From Ziziphus jujuba (Eukaryota; Streptophyta; Magnoliopsida; Rosales; Rhamnaceae), in assembly GCF_031755915.1 (NCBI RefSeq), contig NC_083387.1, positions 15,583,001-15,647,000 on the forward strand: a stretch of 64,000 nt of DNA. Direction: 5' to 3'. Positions 14,601 through 28,300 of this stretch are shown in pieces (position 1 is the stretch's first letter; each line of letters opens with the position of its first letter). The notes below the pieces were generated by a model that saw nothing but the letters and a program-made list of their open reading frames with translations, did no database searches and was not told the DNA's origin. Made by a program: the position numbers and the translations under genes.

Positions 14601-17600
14601 GTGAGCAGACGAAGAATATCCTGAAGCACAATCCACAGAGTAGAAATAAAGGAATGATGTTGAAAGTGCAGAATAGATCAAAGAAATATTTGCAATAAAA
14701 ATAAATTGGACTCAAGATTCAAAATGCATGCATCAGATTGACATCTAGAAAAGTAAATTTTATGTCATCTATTCTCTCAATGAAACTGAAAAACAAGAAC
14801 AGTAGTTTCAAAACCAACATTTCATGAGCATAGAGCAAGTAATTTTACAAAGCAAAGGAATTAAGAGTTAAACTTGAGTCTAGTAAGTCCCCCTATCGAC
14901 CAAAATTTGATGCAAGCTAGAATAGGAATGCTAGGAGGCAATCTGTAATATCCAATGCTGTTTACCTGTAAACTATCATCGACACCTTTAGCATTTGCTG
15001 CGCATGCTATTGAATGAAAATATCCAGAGACTGCTGCAACAACATATTGTGCTGCCACATCAGGATAGCCTCTTACAGTATAATGAGACATCACTGCTGT
15101 GTTGAACAATGCCCATGTATGCCATGCCTTTGCCCATTTATTTGCACACTGAGTAGCTTTCCCAAATGCAGTGACGATCTCTGCACAAAGAGAAGTTTAG
15201 ATGAAAAATAAAGAGATTCAAAGATAATCTGAAAATTGAGTACTAATTACGACCTACCTTTTATAGAATCATCATCCAATCCAGGAAACAGAGCCCACTG
15301 CCAAGTTCCAAGTCTTAGATAGACACGAGCAAGAAGAGGAACACTTGAACTGCTACCACTCATTAAGCCAGTTGGTGCCATTTGTTGACTACTTGGTGAA
15401 TTTTCAAGCTCTATAGTCAAATTCTGGAACAGTGATTTAGCAGCCACACAAATATGTGGTGAGAAGGTCTGAAAACTTGATAATACTAGTCTTAAGCTCG
15501 TGCTCATTCTTTCAACACACACAAAAAATAAAATAAAAAATAAAATAAAAAAGAATCAAATTATACCTGCAGCCTAGCAAATGCTTCTTTGCGCTTGAGA
15601 TCCTCCCCAAGGCACCACTGATACTTTAAGTATGCAAGCATTACTTGTGGAGGCCCATGGTACCGCACGCATTCGTGAGATGTTTCAGGGTCATACTGCA
15701 TACAACCAACAAAATATTTGCCAAGCTACTATCAGTCCCAAAATCTTAAGTTATTAGGAAGTGGATCCAACTATATATATCAAGCCAAATATAACAAAAA
15801 CTTGATACTCCTCATGCAGAGGCCTGCACAATGCACATTTTATACCCCACCTTAAGTGTAAGCCCACAATATTAAAATTGAATTTAGACCTTACACGAGC
15901 AGCACAGTAATAACATAAATGGGGTTACCAACATTCCAGGATGACCAAATTGAGAATCTTACCATGTTATATTAATATTATTCTAAAATGCTTAAGCTAT
16001 TAAGAAGTTGCCCTAACTGAGCATATGAAAAACACAACATAATCTGCAATATTGAATATTATAATATAAACAAGAGTGTGCATGCACACACACACACATA
16101 TATATATAAGAAAAGCCATCCCTTTGTCAGCATCCTTCATTGGGATAAGCATGAATCACTAACCTGTAGGAGTTTGATTAAAGTTGACTTAGCCTGACTA
16201 ATCCGCCCACTTTTCCGGCAAAGGGAAGCAAACTTGAGCCAGGTTTCAAGGTCTTCTGTAGGAGGTAGAACAAGTGCTCTAACAGCCAAAATCGCTTGCC
16301 AAACCTATACATCCAAGCATGACCAAGATTAGAGAGAGATAAAAAACGAGAACTTAACGCATCAAAAAGCCTAAAAGAATCAGCCTTTCCCTATAATCCA
16401 TTTTTGCACATTTTCATTCTCATGTCAGATTTGGTCATTACAAGTAAAACATGCTAGTGCCAATGTTTGAATAAAACCGAAAAAATATGAAAAGAATAAC
16501 GTATAACAAAGTATTTGTTTCACATTATTTCTAGTCTTTTCATCAGAATTAATCATGCATTTGGCTTGCTAAGCAATCAAAAGCTTATACTGGTTATAGC
16601 ATACAGCTACATGAACAAGCACTTAAAGATAAAACATGAACATTAATCAATTAAATTCAAAGTCCAAGGTGCCTAAACTTGACAACCAAAAACAGAAACC
16701 ACAAATGGTTTACCTTTTGGATAAACTTAATTTCAGTCTGTACCCATTTTATCACAAATTTTAAAGAAACCTTGAAACTCATTTTGTCAAGTAAACCTTC
16801 TTGATCTCAGCCAATCAAGCAAGCATTAACAAAGAATAATCTAAGCTAGCAACAGAAAAAACCACAATCATCCAAAATATTGCATATCAAGACTTAAAAG
16901 ACTATGCATGTGATGTCACATCAATACTGAAAATTCCAAATTTGCAAGTATTTAATCCGTATAATTGGCCACACCATACCACTTAGAAAACAACAACAAT
17001 TTTTTTGACATGTACAACAGTACAAGATTACGAATATTACGGAAAATGGCACCTTCCAGCTGGGTTAGCAATAATATTCATAAAATCTAACTTTATAGTG
17101 GTAAAAATTGCTCACTTCCACTGCAAAGGAAGCAAGCAATAATCAACCAAACAACTTTAGCATAGATCCCTTATAATTTCTGCAATACAATTTGACATTC
17201 TTTTTTTTTTTTCATTTTTTTCCCAGAAAAGTCATACAGGAACTGTAAGTTAATTATACCTCAACGTTTCGTTTTGCTCCTTGTATACGGTCAGTCCACA
17301 TATTACGAATAAGGGCACGCCGTCCTTCAGCGACAGGATTCCCAATAGGAAGTGTGCAGTAATCAACAACCTAATAAAATTCCCATATTATATGGATGTA
17401 AAATACGAAGTAATTTCTAGAAAAGAAAAGGTCAGGACAAACCTCCTCAAGTTCTGACAGCTGCTGCACACGAACCATATTGATATAAGCACGTTCATAG
17501 CTCTCAAGAACCTTCAAATAACAAATGCATTAGCATCATTATATCCAAGACACTTCTTTAACATTTGATACAATTGCATAAAATTATAATTTTGTTGACA

Positions 17601-20600
17601 TGAGTTAAGCAACACGATTACTGGATAACATCAATTGATTTGACAATTATAATAAGTATAAAGAGACAGTCTAATCACAAACAAGCAACTTCATGGATAA
17701 ACAGGTCAGTGGAAGGAAAAAATAATATACATATATACATACACACAAAAAAAAGCTTCTATATAAGCCTCCTATTCCAATTTATCCATAAGTCTTATAT
17801 AGCCTGCATCAACATGTAAACTTTGGTTCCATGAACTTAAGCAGACCTATAAATATTGAGTAAATGCAAAAATTCACAAGGAATAAATTAAAGAAACTCA
17901 CTAACGCTGCAAGCTCTGTTGCCAAGCACTTCCTAGCTCTCTCCAGGTACTCACGTGCTTCATCATACTGGTGTAAAAACAAAAGAGAACAAAATGAAGA
18001 ACATGAAATGCAATAAGCATCAGATACAGTATGAACTGTTCCTACTCTTTAAAACGAACCAAACAAATCTTCACATATTCTACTGGAGTGAGAGGGCCAA
18101 AAAAGTATTAAAAAATATTCCAATACTTTCCTACAGAAGTGACTTAAAGATTATCCTTGATATGAAATCATCTACGTTAACTTGTTGGTGTCAGGCAGAA
18201 AATTTATGTGCTTCATTAATTGACCTTGTAATAAAATTTGGCATAAAGATAACAACAAGAGATATTCAAAAGCATTATACAAAGGATAAAGATATCAAGA
18301 TTCATTAGCATGGTAAAAAAATAAAAATAAAAATAAATAAATAAAAAACTTTTTTTGACTCACTTTCATTTACTAAACAAATAATAAAATGAAGACTTTG
18401 AAAATGAAATGAAGCAGTTTCATCATATTAACTGGATGGGTTGCTTAATATTTTTCTACAATAAGAAAAGATGCCAATGACAACTTTTCATATATGAGAT
18501 ATCATTACCAGGCTTGTTTCATTTACAGGAACCACACACAAGAAACAGAGAAAAATAAAATAAAATAATCGGTATTCTGCAGATATTGCATAAAAAATAA
18601 AGCTGTATTCAGTAAAGATATTAGAGACAAGGAATAGGTAATTTCTTTATAAACTAAGGTAGTGATTAACATTAAAAGTTTCTCAGAAACTCAACTTAAG
18701 GTGAAGGATTGGTACATACACTCGTGCAAGCATTACTAAAAGTCAGGAAGTCAAGCTAGGGCTAGAACATATGGTACCTTTCCTCTACGAACAAGGAGAA
18801 CAGCTCTGAAGAATGTCCCACTACTACTGCCATCACCACTAGTAGCTGTGTTACCCAAACCCCGAAGTTTAGTTTCATCGCCATCATCTAGTCTAGACAC
18901 ATATTCTGCCATTTGGTCCCACTCTCCCATATTCCAAGCAGCACTTGCAGCCTTGGAAAACCATATCTATTATTAATGGGAGGGAAGAAATTGACATTGA
19001 TAGCAACCACATTAAATAATAAACTAACCATTGGTGCCATTTCAAGTCGAGCAGCCGGTTCAGCAGGGGTCCAATATTCCTTGCACAGATTGTTCAGCTC
19101 TTCCCATCGAGCCAATGCAGCAAGGGACCGCATCCGACCTACAGAAGACACAATACGAAGGATTTTTCAGAAACTAGAATCAAAAAAATGGTTTAAGAGG
19201 TTGATGTTCTAAACAAAATTAAGATCAGTAAATCCAGAAATTATTGATGCTAAATAGTTACAATATATATATGAAAACAACACAAGGGTGAGAATGAAAA
19301 CACGATATCTAGGAAACGACACCTGGCATCTTAAAGATATGCAGGAATTTCAACAATACAAAAATTGAATGCTGGTAACACAAGTTTGAGAAACTGGAAA
19401 GAGATGAAACATGTCAGGAACTTTCACCAGGTTAACCAAAACAATATAAATACACTAAAACTGGAACTACAATGCAAAAAAATGCAGTAATTGCCATCAA
19501 ATATTTATCTTACAAATTCAACTCCCGAGAACTAGCATGTAAACTAGGTTTAACAAATAAATGATATCACATCAATTAAAATCCAAAAATTGGTAAAGAA
19601 AGTTGGTGACTCATATTGATTATTCAAAGGCACTACTTAACATGCAAAATACAAAGCCCAACAAAAGAAAAAAGTGCTGCACCACCTTAATAAAGCTCTG
19701 TGTGCTAGTAAATATAATATCCGGCTAGTGATGCTAGACTTGGCAACAACGATCACCAGTATTTACAATCAAGGAAAAATAAGCAATTGGAAATCAAAAG
19801 CTTAAAATCTTTATTTTTAATAGCTTTCATTACTGAGATGACCATTTATTCTGGCGTTGAACAAGAAATTCGCAACTCAGCATCAAATGATTTACATGTA
19901 AGTAAATGCATAGTTATGACACTAAAAGCCAGTTTATTTCGAATAGCTATCCACTTGAATCATTATTATACCCAACATCCATGTCAAACTTATGATAGAC
20001 AGTAGAAGAAAAGACACAAACAAGATGCATATAAGGCTGAATGCACCCATGTCATCTTAATGCACTCATTTCAAGTTTATCATGCAGAGGGAGTAAAAGG
20101 ACAGATCAACAATTCCATATATAAAAGATTTCTTCTACTAGCATTGTGGCAGCCAAGAATGTAAATAACATAATAGAAACGAGAGAGAGAGAGAGAGAGC
20201 AAGAGAGCAACAAGAACAAATAAAAGCCAATATTCAATACAGACCTAAAGTAGCATCCAAAACAAGATGGGGACTGGTCGCTTGAGTGGCTTTTGCAGTG
20301 TAGGCCTTGAGAGCATCATCCCATCGCTGCAATTTCTCATACCTAAACAGGTGCTACTTAATGTGATAATCTGCTCTTCTAAAATATTTTTGAAATAATA
20401 TTTATATCTATAAGAAAATAATATTTCATGTTAATTAAATTATAAAAGCCTCTAGGGGATGAGAAATCCTAAAAAAACGAAAAGAAAAAGGAACTCTATT
20501 CTATAACTGAAAAGCAAATATCACAACTTGAGTTTAACTAGTAGAATTGTAAACAAAAATCCCGAGATTCGCAGTTTTGTTCCTAAATAATATATATATA

Positions 20601-23600
20601 TATACACATATAGATCACAAATGAATTATGTAACTGTCCATTCTAAAGCATTTTCAGGAAATACAAATCAGCACTACCATGACTCTTTCAGTTGAACATC
20701 CAAGTTTTGTTGAGCATACGTCAAAATTCCAACAGCAGCCTAGGTATATAAACCACCATCAGTAAAAATGGATGAAATAAGTCCAAGAAACAAATTTAGA
20801 GCAACATAACAACATGAGAAACATAGATAATGTAGTAAAACAAAACAAAATTCTAAACCTCATGCTGATGCAACTGATTGTTTATATGTATGAGTGCTTC
20901 AACCACAGCCACAGGGTTTGCATCCATCTTCTTGGAGCGTGCTCCCTCAAATTCCATTTCTTTGTAATGAAGAGCCTTTGCAAATGCACGACACTGAAAT
21001 ATAATATTAACAATTAAATTAAAATAAGGGTGTAAGAGAATTGCTTAACATGCAACAAAAATAACCGGAGGAAGGAAGTTTTTGATTTCAAAAGAAAAGG
21101 TACCTTTTCTGCAAGAGCACCAAGAAGGCGGATATCAATAGGAAGAGGTTTCTCATCATGTTCCATGAACTCCGCCTGAAAAATCAGCCAATTAAATCCC
21201 AAAACATAACAAATAAATAGACTAACAGTCTTGCAAATGAGACAAAATAAATGAAAGAGGCTCATTTCCTCTCCTCCAGACAAAATATGAGTTCTTTAAA
21301 GTACAAGAAATGAAGACAATAAGCTGCCTGAGTACCAATATCATCTCATTATTAACTCCTATATCTTACAACTATTACGAAAATTTATATACTGAGAAGA
21401 CGTACCAAATTAAGAAGTGTAGCCAAAATCTCAGGAGGGATATTTGGAGATGAAAATGCCATCTCCATACTCCGAACTAACTGTGTCTGACTGGTCTCCG
21501 AAAGTTGTGCCCAACAGCTAACAAAACCAGCTGCAAACAACCCACGCCCAACAGATGGCTGCAAAAAGCTATGGATTAAAATAGAACCCCAAACTAAAAG
21601 TCATACAATTAAGCACCATAGCAATACCTGCAACTGTGCAAGCCTTGCACAGGTACGCAAAGCAGGAGAAGGAGATTCCCTTAGAAGTTCAATACTAAAA
21701 TGCCTCATCCATTCTGCCCAATCTTCTTTGGTACTGCGCTGAGAAGCCTCCCCAGCAGTACGTAACCGACCATCATTGACCTGTAACTTGAAACAAACAA
21801 AAAGGAAAAGAAAAAAATCAAAGAATCTCAGAATGTTAAAAATATGAGATAAGAGATCAAAGAAAAACAGATCTAAATAGATCAGCATATCAGGTAAACA
21901 TACAATTACCATATCAACTCACAATGACAACTATAAAAATTGCATGTTCGGTCTATTACAAAACATCGCAGTGATATTCCCCAAAACCAAAGACAATTTA
22001 CTTAGTGACAATACAAACAGATGAAGTCATAATTTGATTGGTTGGAAGCCACAGATACTTATGTTTAATAAAGAAAAAAAAAAAAAAGGTAGGGTTGATA
22101 GGTTTAACAGGCACTTTATGTGTAATTTACCAAAATAACAAAGAAATTTAGATGCATTTGGATGCATGTAAATAATTTTACAAGAAAAATATATCACTGA
22201 CATAATAAAACAGTTTTGACTTGTATAACATTAATTATGCAATACATGTTACTCACAATATTTACAGTTGATTCCTCATTACCTTTTCTAGGGAATTTAT
22301 TTGGCATGCCAAGAAAAAACTGACAACAATAGGTGTAAAATACAACAATACCCATCTTTTACAGAGCTTATCCTTGCAGAGAATGGCTACCTGATGGCCT
22401 TGCAGCTGTTTTTGGATATCAGATCCATCGTTGTCATAAGGATCATTCTCCACATCATTCAAAGGATCACTAACAACCTCAGTAGAAAGCCTTCGACCTA
22501 ATCGTTGGGCAGCTGTGCCTCCCAAAATTAGTGGCTCACGTTTTTTTAAGCGTACTTCAATTTCCTCAAAATCCTTATGCTACAAAAAATAATTATGATA
22601 ACATCAATTAATAATTCTGCAGTTGAAATAACAAATAGTAGAACATGCTAATAAATAAAACCCAAAATGAATCAATAAATTGCCGACCCGCAACCGATAC
22701 TTCGACATTAGCCTGCGTATTGATGGGATAAAAATGGTAAAGTCCTCTCCAAGAGCTTGGGCCAGACAACAAAGTGCATCGACTGCATCCTTTCGGATCT
22801 CATCATTCTTCCTGTAAATTGCAAGTTTAAATGGTTATGACAGCATAACCGTTCAAAAAGCCGAGGTATAATGAACTCAGGGAACAAATAAAATTTTCAT
22901 CATGCTCATGCATAGAAAAGAAAAACAAATAAAAATTTGTTATGTAACCATAAATACCAAAAGCATAAGTTATTAGGAAATAAAGTCTATGCGTATCAAG
23001 ATAGGGAGATTCATTTTGTAAAAGATGCGCAATTAACTATAGACAAGTTATGTTTGGAGGAAAATGACAAACAAACCATGGTTGTCAAGAATAACTAGGT
23101 CTAGGAATAGTAGCCAAGAGTGTATATTTAAGGCTGTCAGCATACGAACCATGGTTGTTAGTGTTGTACGATACAAGATACATATCCTAAGATATGTATC
23201 GATAGTATTTCAATACGTACCATTAGATGTATCAGAAATTTCACTGTACCAGACCGATAAACAAAAATGTGTTAGCGAATACTTCCGATACACCACTGAT
23301 ACGCGTACAAACAACCCCCACAAAAAAAAAAAAAAAAAAAAAAGCTGTCTTTGCCCAAAAATATAACTAAATAAAGAACAAAGAAAGAACTCGTAGGGAA
23401 AAGAAACAACACTTCGACTTCGTATTTGTGTCTTTTTCTTTTATTCAGTCGATATATATGTTTTCTGTCTACAATTTGTGTTACAATAGGAGTCTGAGAT
23501 ATATATGTTTCTGTTTGCAGTTCGTGTTACAATAGAAGTCTGTTATAGTGGGACACTGTAATATCATGTATTTCTATTTTCACAAATAGCAAATAAAGAC

Positions 23601-25356
23601 ACTAATTTACGTACATAGTATTCCTCTTAACTTATCCTTTTTCATCCCCAATTACAATTATTATTTACTCTTAACATTTATTTTAGCAGTTCTATAACTA
23701 ATATTTTTTCTTTTCTTTCACTCTGTTTCTCATCTTTATGATAGATAGATTTTTGTGAAACATTAAAGACATATATTTACTCTGTTTTTCATCTTTACGA
23801 TAGATTTATGTGGAACACTAAAGACATATATATATATACACACATATATATTTAATACATTAGATAAAATTATGTGTGTATCTTACGATACACGATACGT
23901 TACGATACACAATACACTTTTTAATCAAAACGATACACTATACAATACACATTTTGACAACTACGATACCAACCTTGCTAGCTGGGAGCGACTTTTGTAG
24001 CTACCAACCCTATCAAGAGTACACCATGAAATAGTAATGGGCGAGCTTAGTACATGGGCAGCTCAGTACATGGCAGCCCCAAGCCATGGGTAATTCAACC
24101 CAATCTTATCTAGAGTACACCATGAAATAGTCATGGGCGAGCTTAGTACATGGGTAGCCAAGTACATGGCAGCCTCAAGCCATGGGTAGTTCAACTCATG
24201 GTAAGTTCCTTCCAAGAGGAAGTTAACCTATGCGGGTGCACATTTAAGGTTTCAAGCTAAGTAGCATGGCAAGCTCTATAAAGATCAAGCTGAGGTGCAC
24301 CTCTACCAAGGTTTCAAGCTGAGGAGCACCCTTACCAAGGTGCCGAGCTCAGGAGTCCACCCACCAACTTGACAAGTTGTGCACAACTCTGTAGGCATCC
24401 TTGGACTAAGGAAGACCACAAACATAAACCTAAATACATCAACCTAACATCATCACACTTAAGCTTATCCCAGCTGAGTTCATCCTTAAGCTTATTTGAG
24501 TCTATCCAACCTCAAACAAATTTAGCTCATTCCATGAGCTTACTAGCCTACCCAAGGTCGACCCACTCCTTAAGCCTACCTAATCCACAGTCATTATGCG
24601 AAGAATGATTGATTTAAGTTCATCCCACCAAGGGCACGCTCTTTAGAGGTCATCACAACGAGAACAAACTAAACAATGGTCATCCCCAAAGGAGGACCTG
24701 ATTTACTGTTGTTCTGACCGGCCTACATGTATTACTACCCAAGAAATACTGGACTCAAGGTTTAACCTCAACATACCCTAAAAGAGCTGACTCTAATCTG
24801 TGGAAGGGTAGGATGCTCCAAGAATGTTTCTCAACAAACAAGTCAGCACCAGATCAAGACCGCCTGCAGCCTGATGCAAGACAAATATTTGCAGAGTTTA
24901 CAGTCCCAGTATCAGAAAGACCTAAGTCCAAGTAAGCATGGCATGATTTAGTATGGGTCAGAAATACCTGAGCCTCTATAAATAACCTCAAGGACTCTGG
25001 CCAAGGCAGGTCAGTTGTAGCACAAGCTCTATGAATATCTCTAGAGAAAGATAGGAAAAGGAAAGAAGAAAGAAGCATTGTTTTTTGAGAAAGATATCAA
25101 AAGGAAATAAGAAAGAAGGATTATTGTTCAAAAAACTAGATTCAACTGCCTCTGCTGAGCTCGATCATTACTTTAACCCAAGCCCCCTTGGCAGAGAAAC
25201 TTTCCTGGCTATATTTGTACATCAGTGAAGTTGACCAACTTGGTAGAACAAAAAGGCACAAAGAAGGATAAGACTACATAGGTAAAAGGAAAGCACAATA
25301 TGATGAGCAAGAACATAATGGAAAATATAATATAAGAACCAAGTGGCCAAAGAAAA

Positions 25357-25387
<31 letters not shown>

Positions 25388-28300
25388 AGATCATGTTGAC
25401 GGCCACAATTGATGACCACAGATGCAGTACATGTACGAGACCTAAAAACATCATATAGAAATGGAAAATTGAAAATGCAATCGTGCAGCTTATTAAATCA
25501 ATTTTCAGAGGTACACATAGAGTTAAAGTCAAGGAAAGGGGAAACATACCCATCCAAGACCAGCTTCAAGTGATGCACAAGAGAAGATATATGACCAGTA
25601 ACCTGACAAAATGGGGAAAAGACATTACTACCAAATATTGTATTAATAGGGAAAAAATTTCAGATAATGCCCTGTTTGGGAAGTGTCGAAAGTTTGAAGG
25701 AAACTAATTCCCAAGAATTTATTTACCAGGAATCAGTTTCCAAGGATTCAATTTCCTATGAATTATTTTCAAAGTGTTTGGTTTGTACATGGATATTTAG
25801 GACTTACAAGTTATTATTTAATTTGTGTTTTAAAAATTGAGGATAATAAAATTGTCTTTTAATAAAATAGATAAAACTAGTTTCCCAGGGAATGTTAAAA
25901 TGACACTTTATTTGGAGGATTCATTTTCCACTCTATTTTCCCACATTGTGAGAATTAGTTTCCACTGGAACCCACAATTTCCTCCTCCTCAATTCATCCA
26001 AACCCTGGAAAATTTCATTTTCCCAAGGAATCTCAAATTCCCACTACTTTTGACACTTCCAAAACATGGCCTGAAAGTACATAATTCAACTGAGCAAACA
26101 TTTAAGGAAAAAAGATCAAACAGCTAACCTGCACACGAGGGATCAATCTTGTCAAAGTTTTAATAGCAGCACGTCTTATCTCCACTGAAGCGTCCACCTT
26201 AAACAGACGAATAAGGGCTGGAAGAAGCAAATGCATATGTTCGTCCAATGTCCCTGCAATTTTGCAACAGAACTGATTAACTCTTTAAAGGTAGCAATAA
26301 GTAAATTTCACATTAAAAGATTCATGTCCGATACCATAGGTCAAGGTGGATTTTAAGCTTCAATATCTGGAACCCAATTTTTTTTTTTTTTTTAAAAAAA
26401 GATTTGGAATTTAAAAAACAGCAAATCAAGGTTTTGAAAACATACAATGGTCATTTTTTCAACTTTCGTCCTTTTTCTTTCCCTAGTTTAACTGATTTTA
26501 ATCAACAGAGCTTCTAACAAATTTTAATATATTTTCCTTGGAAACTTATAATGTGTCCTACATTCATATATACTTTTAGCCGTAATATGAAGCTATAGGA
26601 TGTACTAGAAAAAATTCTCACTTCGTGAATATTGCTATTCAGCATGAAAAATCACCTGGGCAAGACATGCTACGGGAGCTTAATTATTTATCTTGACTTA
26701 TATTTTAAATAAATGACAAATTGTGGTCCACTTACTGCTGGAATACCTAACCAGTGATGTAAAGTTTTTAATAAAATTATCTAAGATTGGTTCAAAGGAT
26801 CTCCTCATATATATATGCTAATTAACAATGTACTTGAACTTTTGAGGTCGATAGTACCTTAACATGGCATCCCAGCTAGATGTCCTAAATTCAAATCCCT
26901 ACTTCCAAAACTCTCCAAAGATTCAATTTATTATTTTTCATGTTGGGGCGACCTTTTTAATCTGCATAAGGGATCCAAATATGTGGCCCAAAAGAGATAT
27001 AATCCAAAAGTCCATATGCTAGGATCCAATATGTAACAACAAAAATTACAACCCACAAGCTGTCAAGGCTCACACATATAGATGGAGCTTCAGAAGTCTA
27101 AAAATCATTCTCAACTCATCTCCCACAATCTTGAGTCCTTAGGAAAACTAGTGCTTTAAAGTACCGCAAAGTTATGGTTGTTTGTATGGTTTTATGGTTA
27201 ATCTAGCTTCCCTAATGTTTGGTAATTTATAGCTATGCACATGTAAGACCCACTTTTCATCCTGTTATTTGATGGGACTACATGTTAGGAAGTTGTTAAG
27301 TATGCATTTGTGTTAATTTGATATGCACAGTTGAGCCCACTGGCTGACTGTTCAAGCTTTTCACGTTGACAGTAACATTACACACAAAATATCAAGAAAC
27401 AAGGAGCACTAACCACCAAAAACTTCAAGAGTGCGGAGGATGTCAAGAACATAGGTATAGTTGTTATAGCGTTCTGAATCACTTAAAACTTGAATACAAC
27501 AGGGAAGAATAACAGGAAGATATGTTCTGAACTCATCATTGAGAGCCAAGCAGAGCTGTTCCACTAGATGCAGAACCTGCAGAAAACGAGTCAAATTAAA
27601 CGTATACAAGAAAAATAATTGCAATAGAAAAGATGTTCAAGGAAACATGTTTTACAACAGGACTAAGAGGTGAGTCTGCTTAAACAAACAATCTTACAGG
27701 ATAGCCAAGTGCAGGACGGTTGGCAGCTGGGAAACTGAAGGATGACCATAAGTCCGAAATAAGAGACAGCAACTCTTGCAGATATTTTCGAATGTGCTAC
27801 ACAAGACATTAAACTCATATATGGTCCCTAGAAATATCTCCACGGTAAAAAAATGCATGAAACAATATAATATCATAATATACCTGACGAACAATAGACA
27901 CTAGAGTTCCTAGCTTCCATGTTATAAAATCCTTTAAGGCGTCATCGCACGTGCGAACTGTATGAAACAGATCAGGCAAAACCTAAAAAAAGAAGCAGTA
28001 GAAAGCCGTTAGGTTGAATAAGTCCATAATGCTGATTAAGGAAAATAAATCCAAAGACCACAATATATCAGTCTTAACTTTACCACAACATTTGGAACTA
28101 AAGAAATGAACAGACAAACAAAATCTCCCATTAAACAAGTAACCCTTCAAAGGACACTTTTGAATCATTAATAAATTTAAAGAAGACAGACTTGTACATT
28201 GACAACATTCACACGTTACTCTTGTGACATTCCTTAGGCATGTAGTTTTCTCTTTGGCCAACATAAAAGAAAAAATATTTAATCAACATAATGAGAATTT

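Noticed and set aside
15424..15522. Upstream extension of TOR exon 40 ([14 protein letters not shown]...)
   Set aside because: Open but intronic: exon 39 joins in phase to NLTIEL after CTGTTCCAG, matching the family; the extension does not.
25209..25553. 114-codon minus-strand open frame in a TOR intron
   Set aside because: Its core is poly-Phe from a long A run and it lies within repeat-derived intron; no domain.
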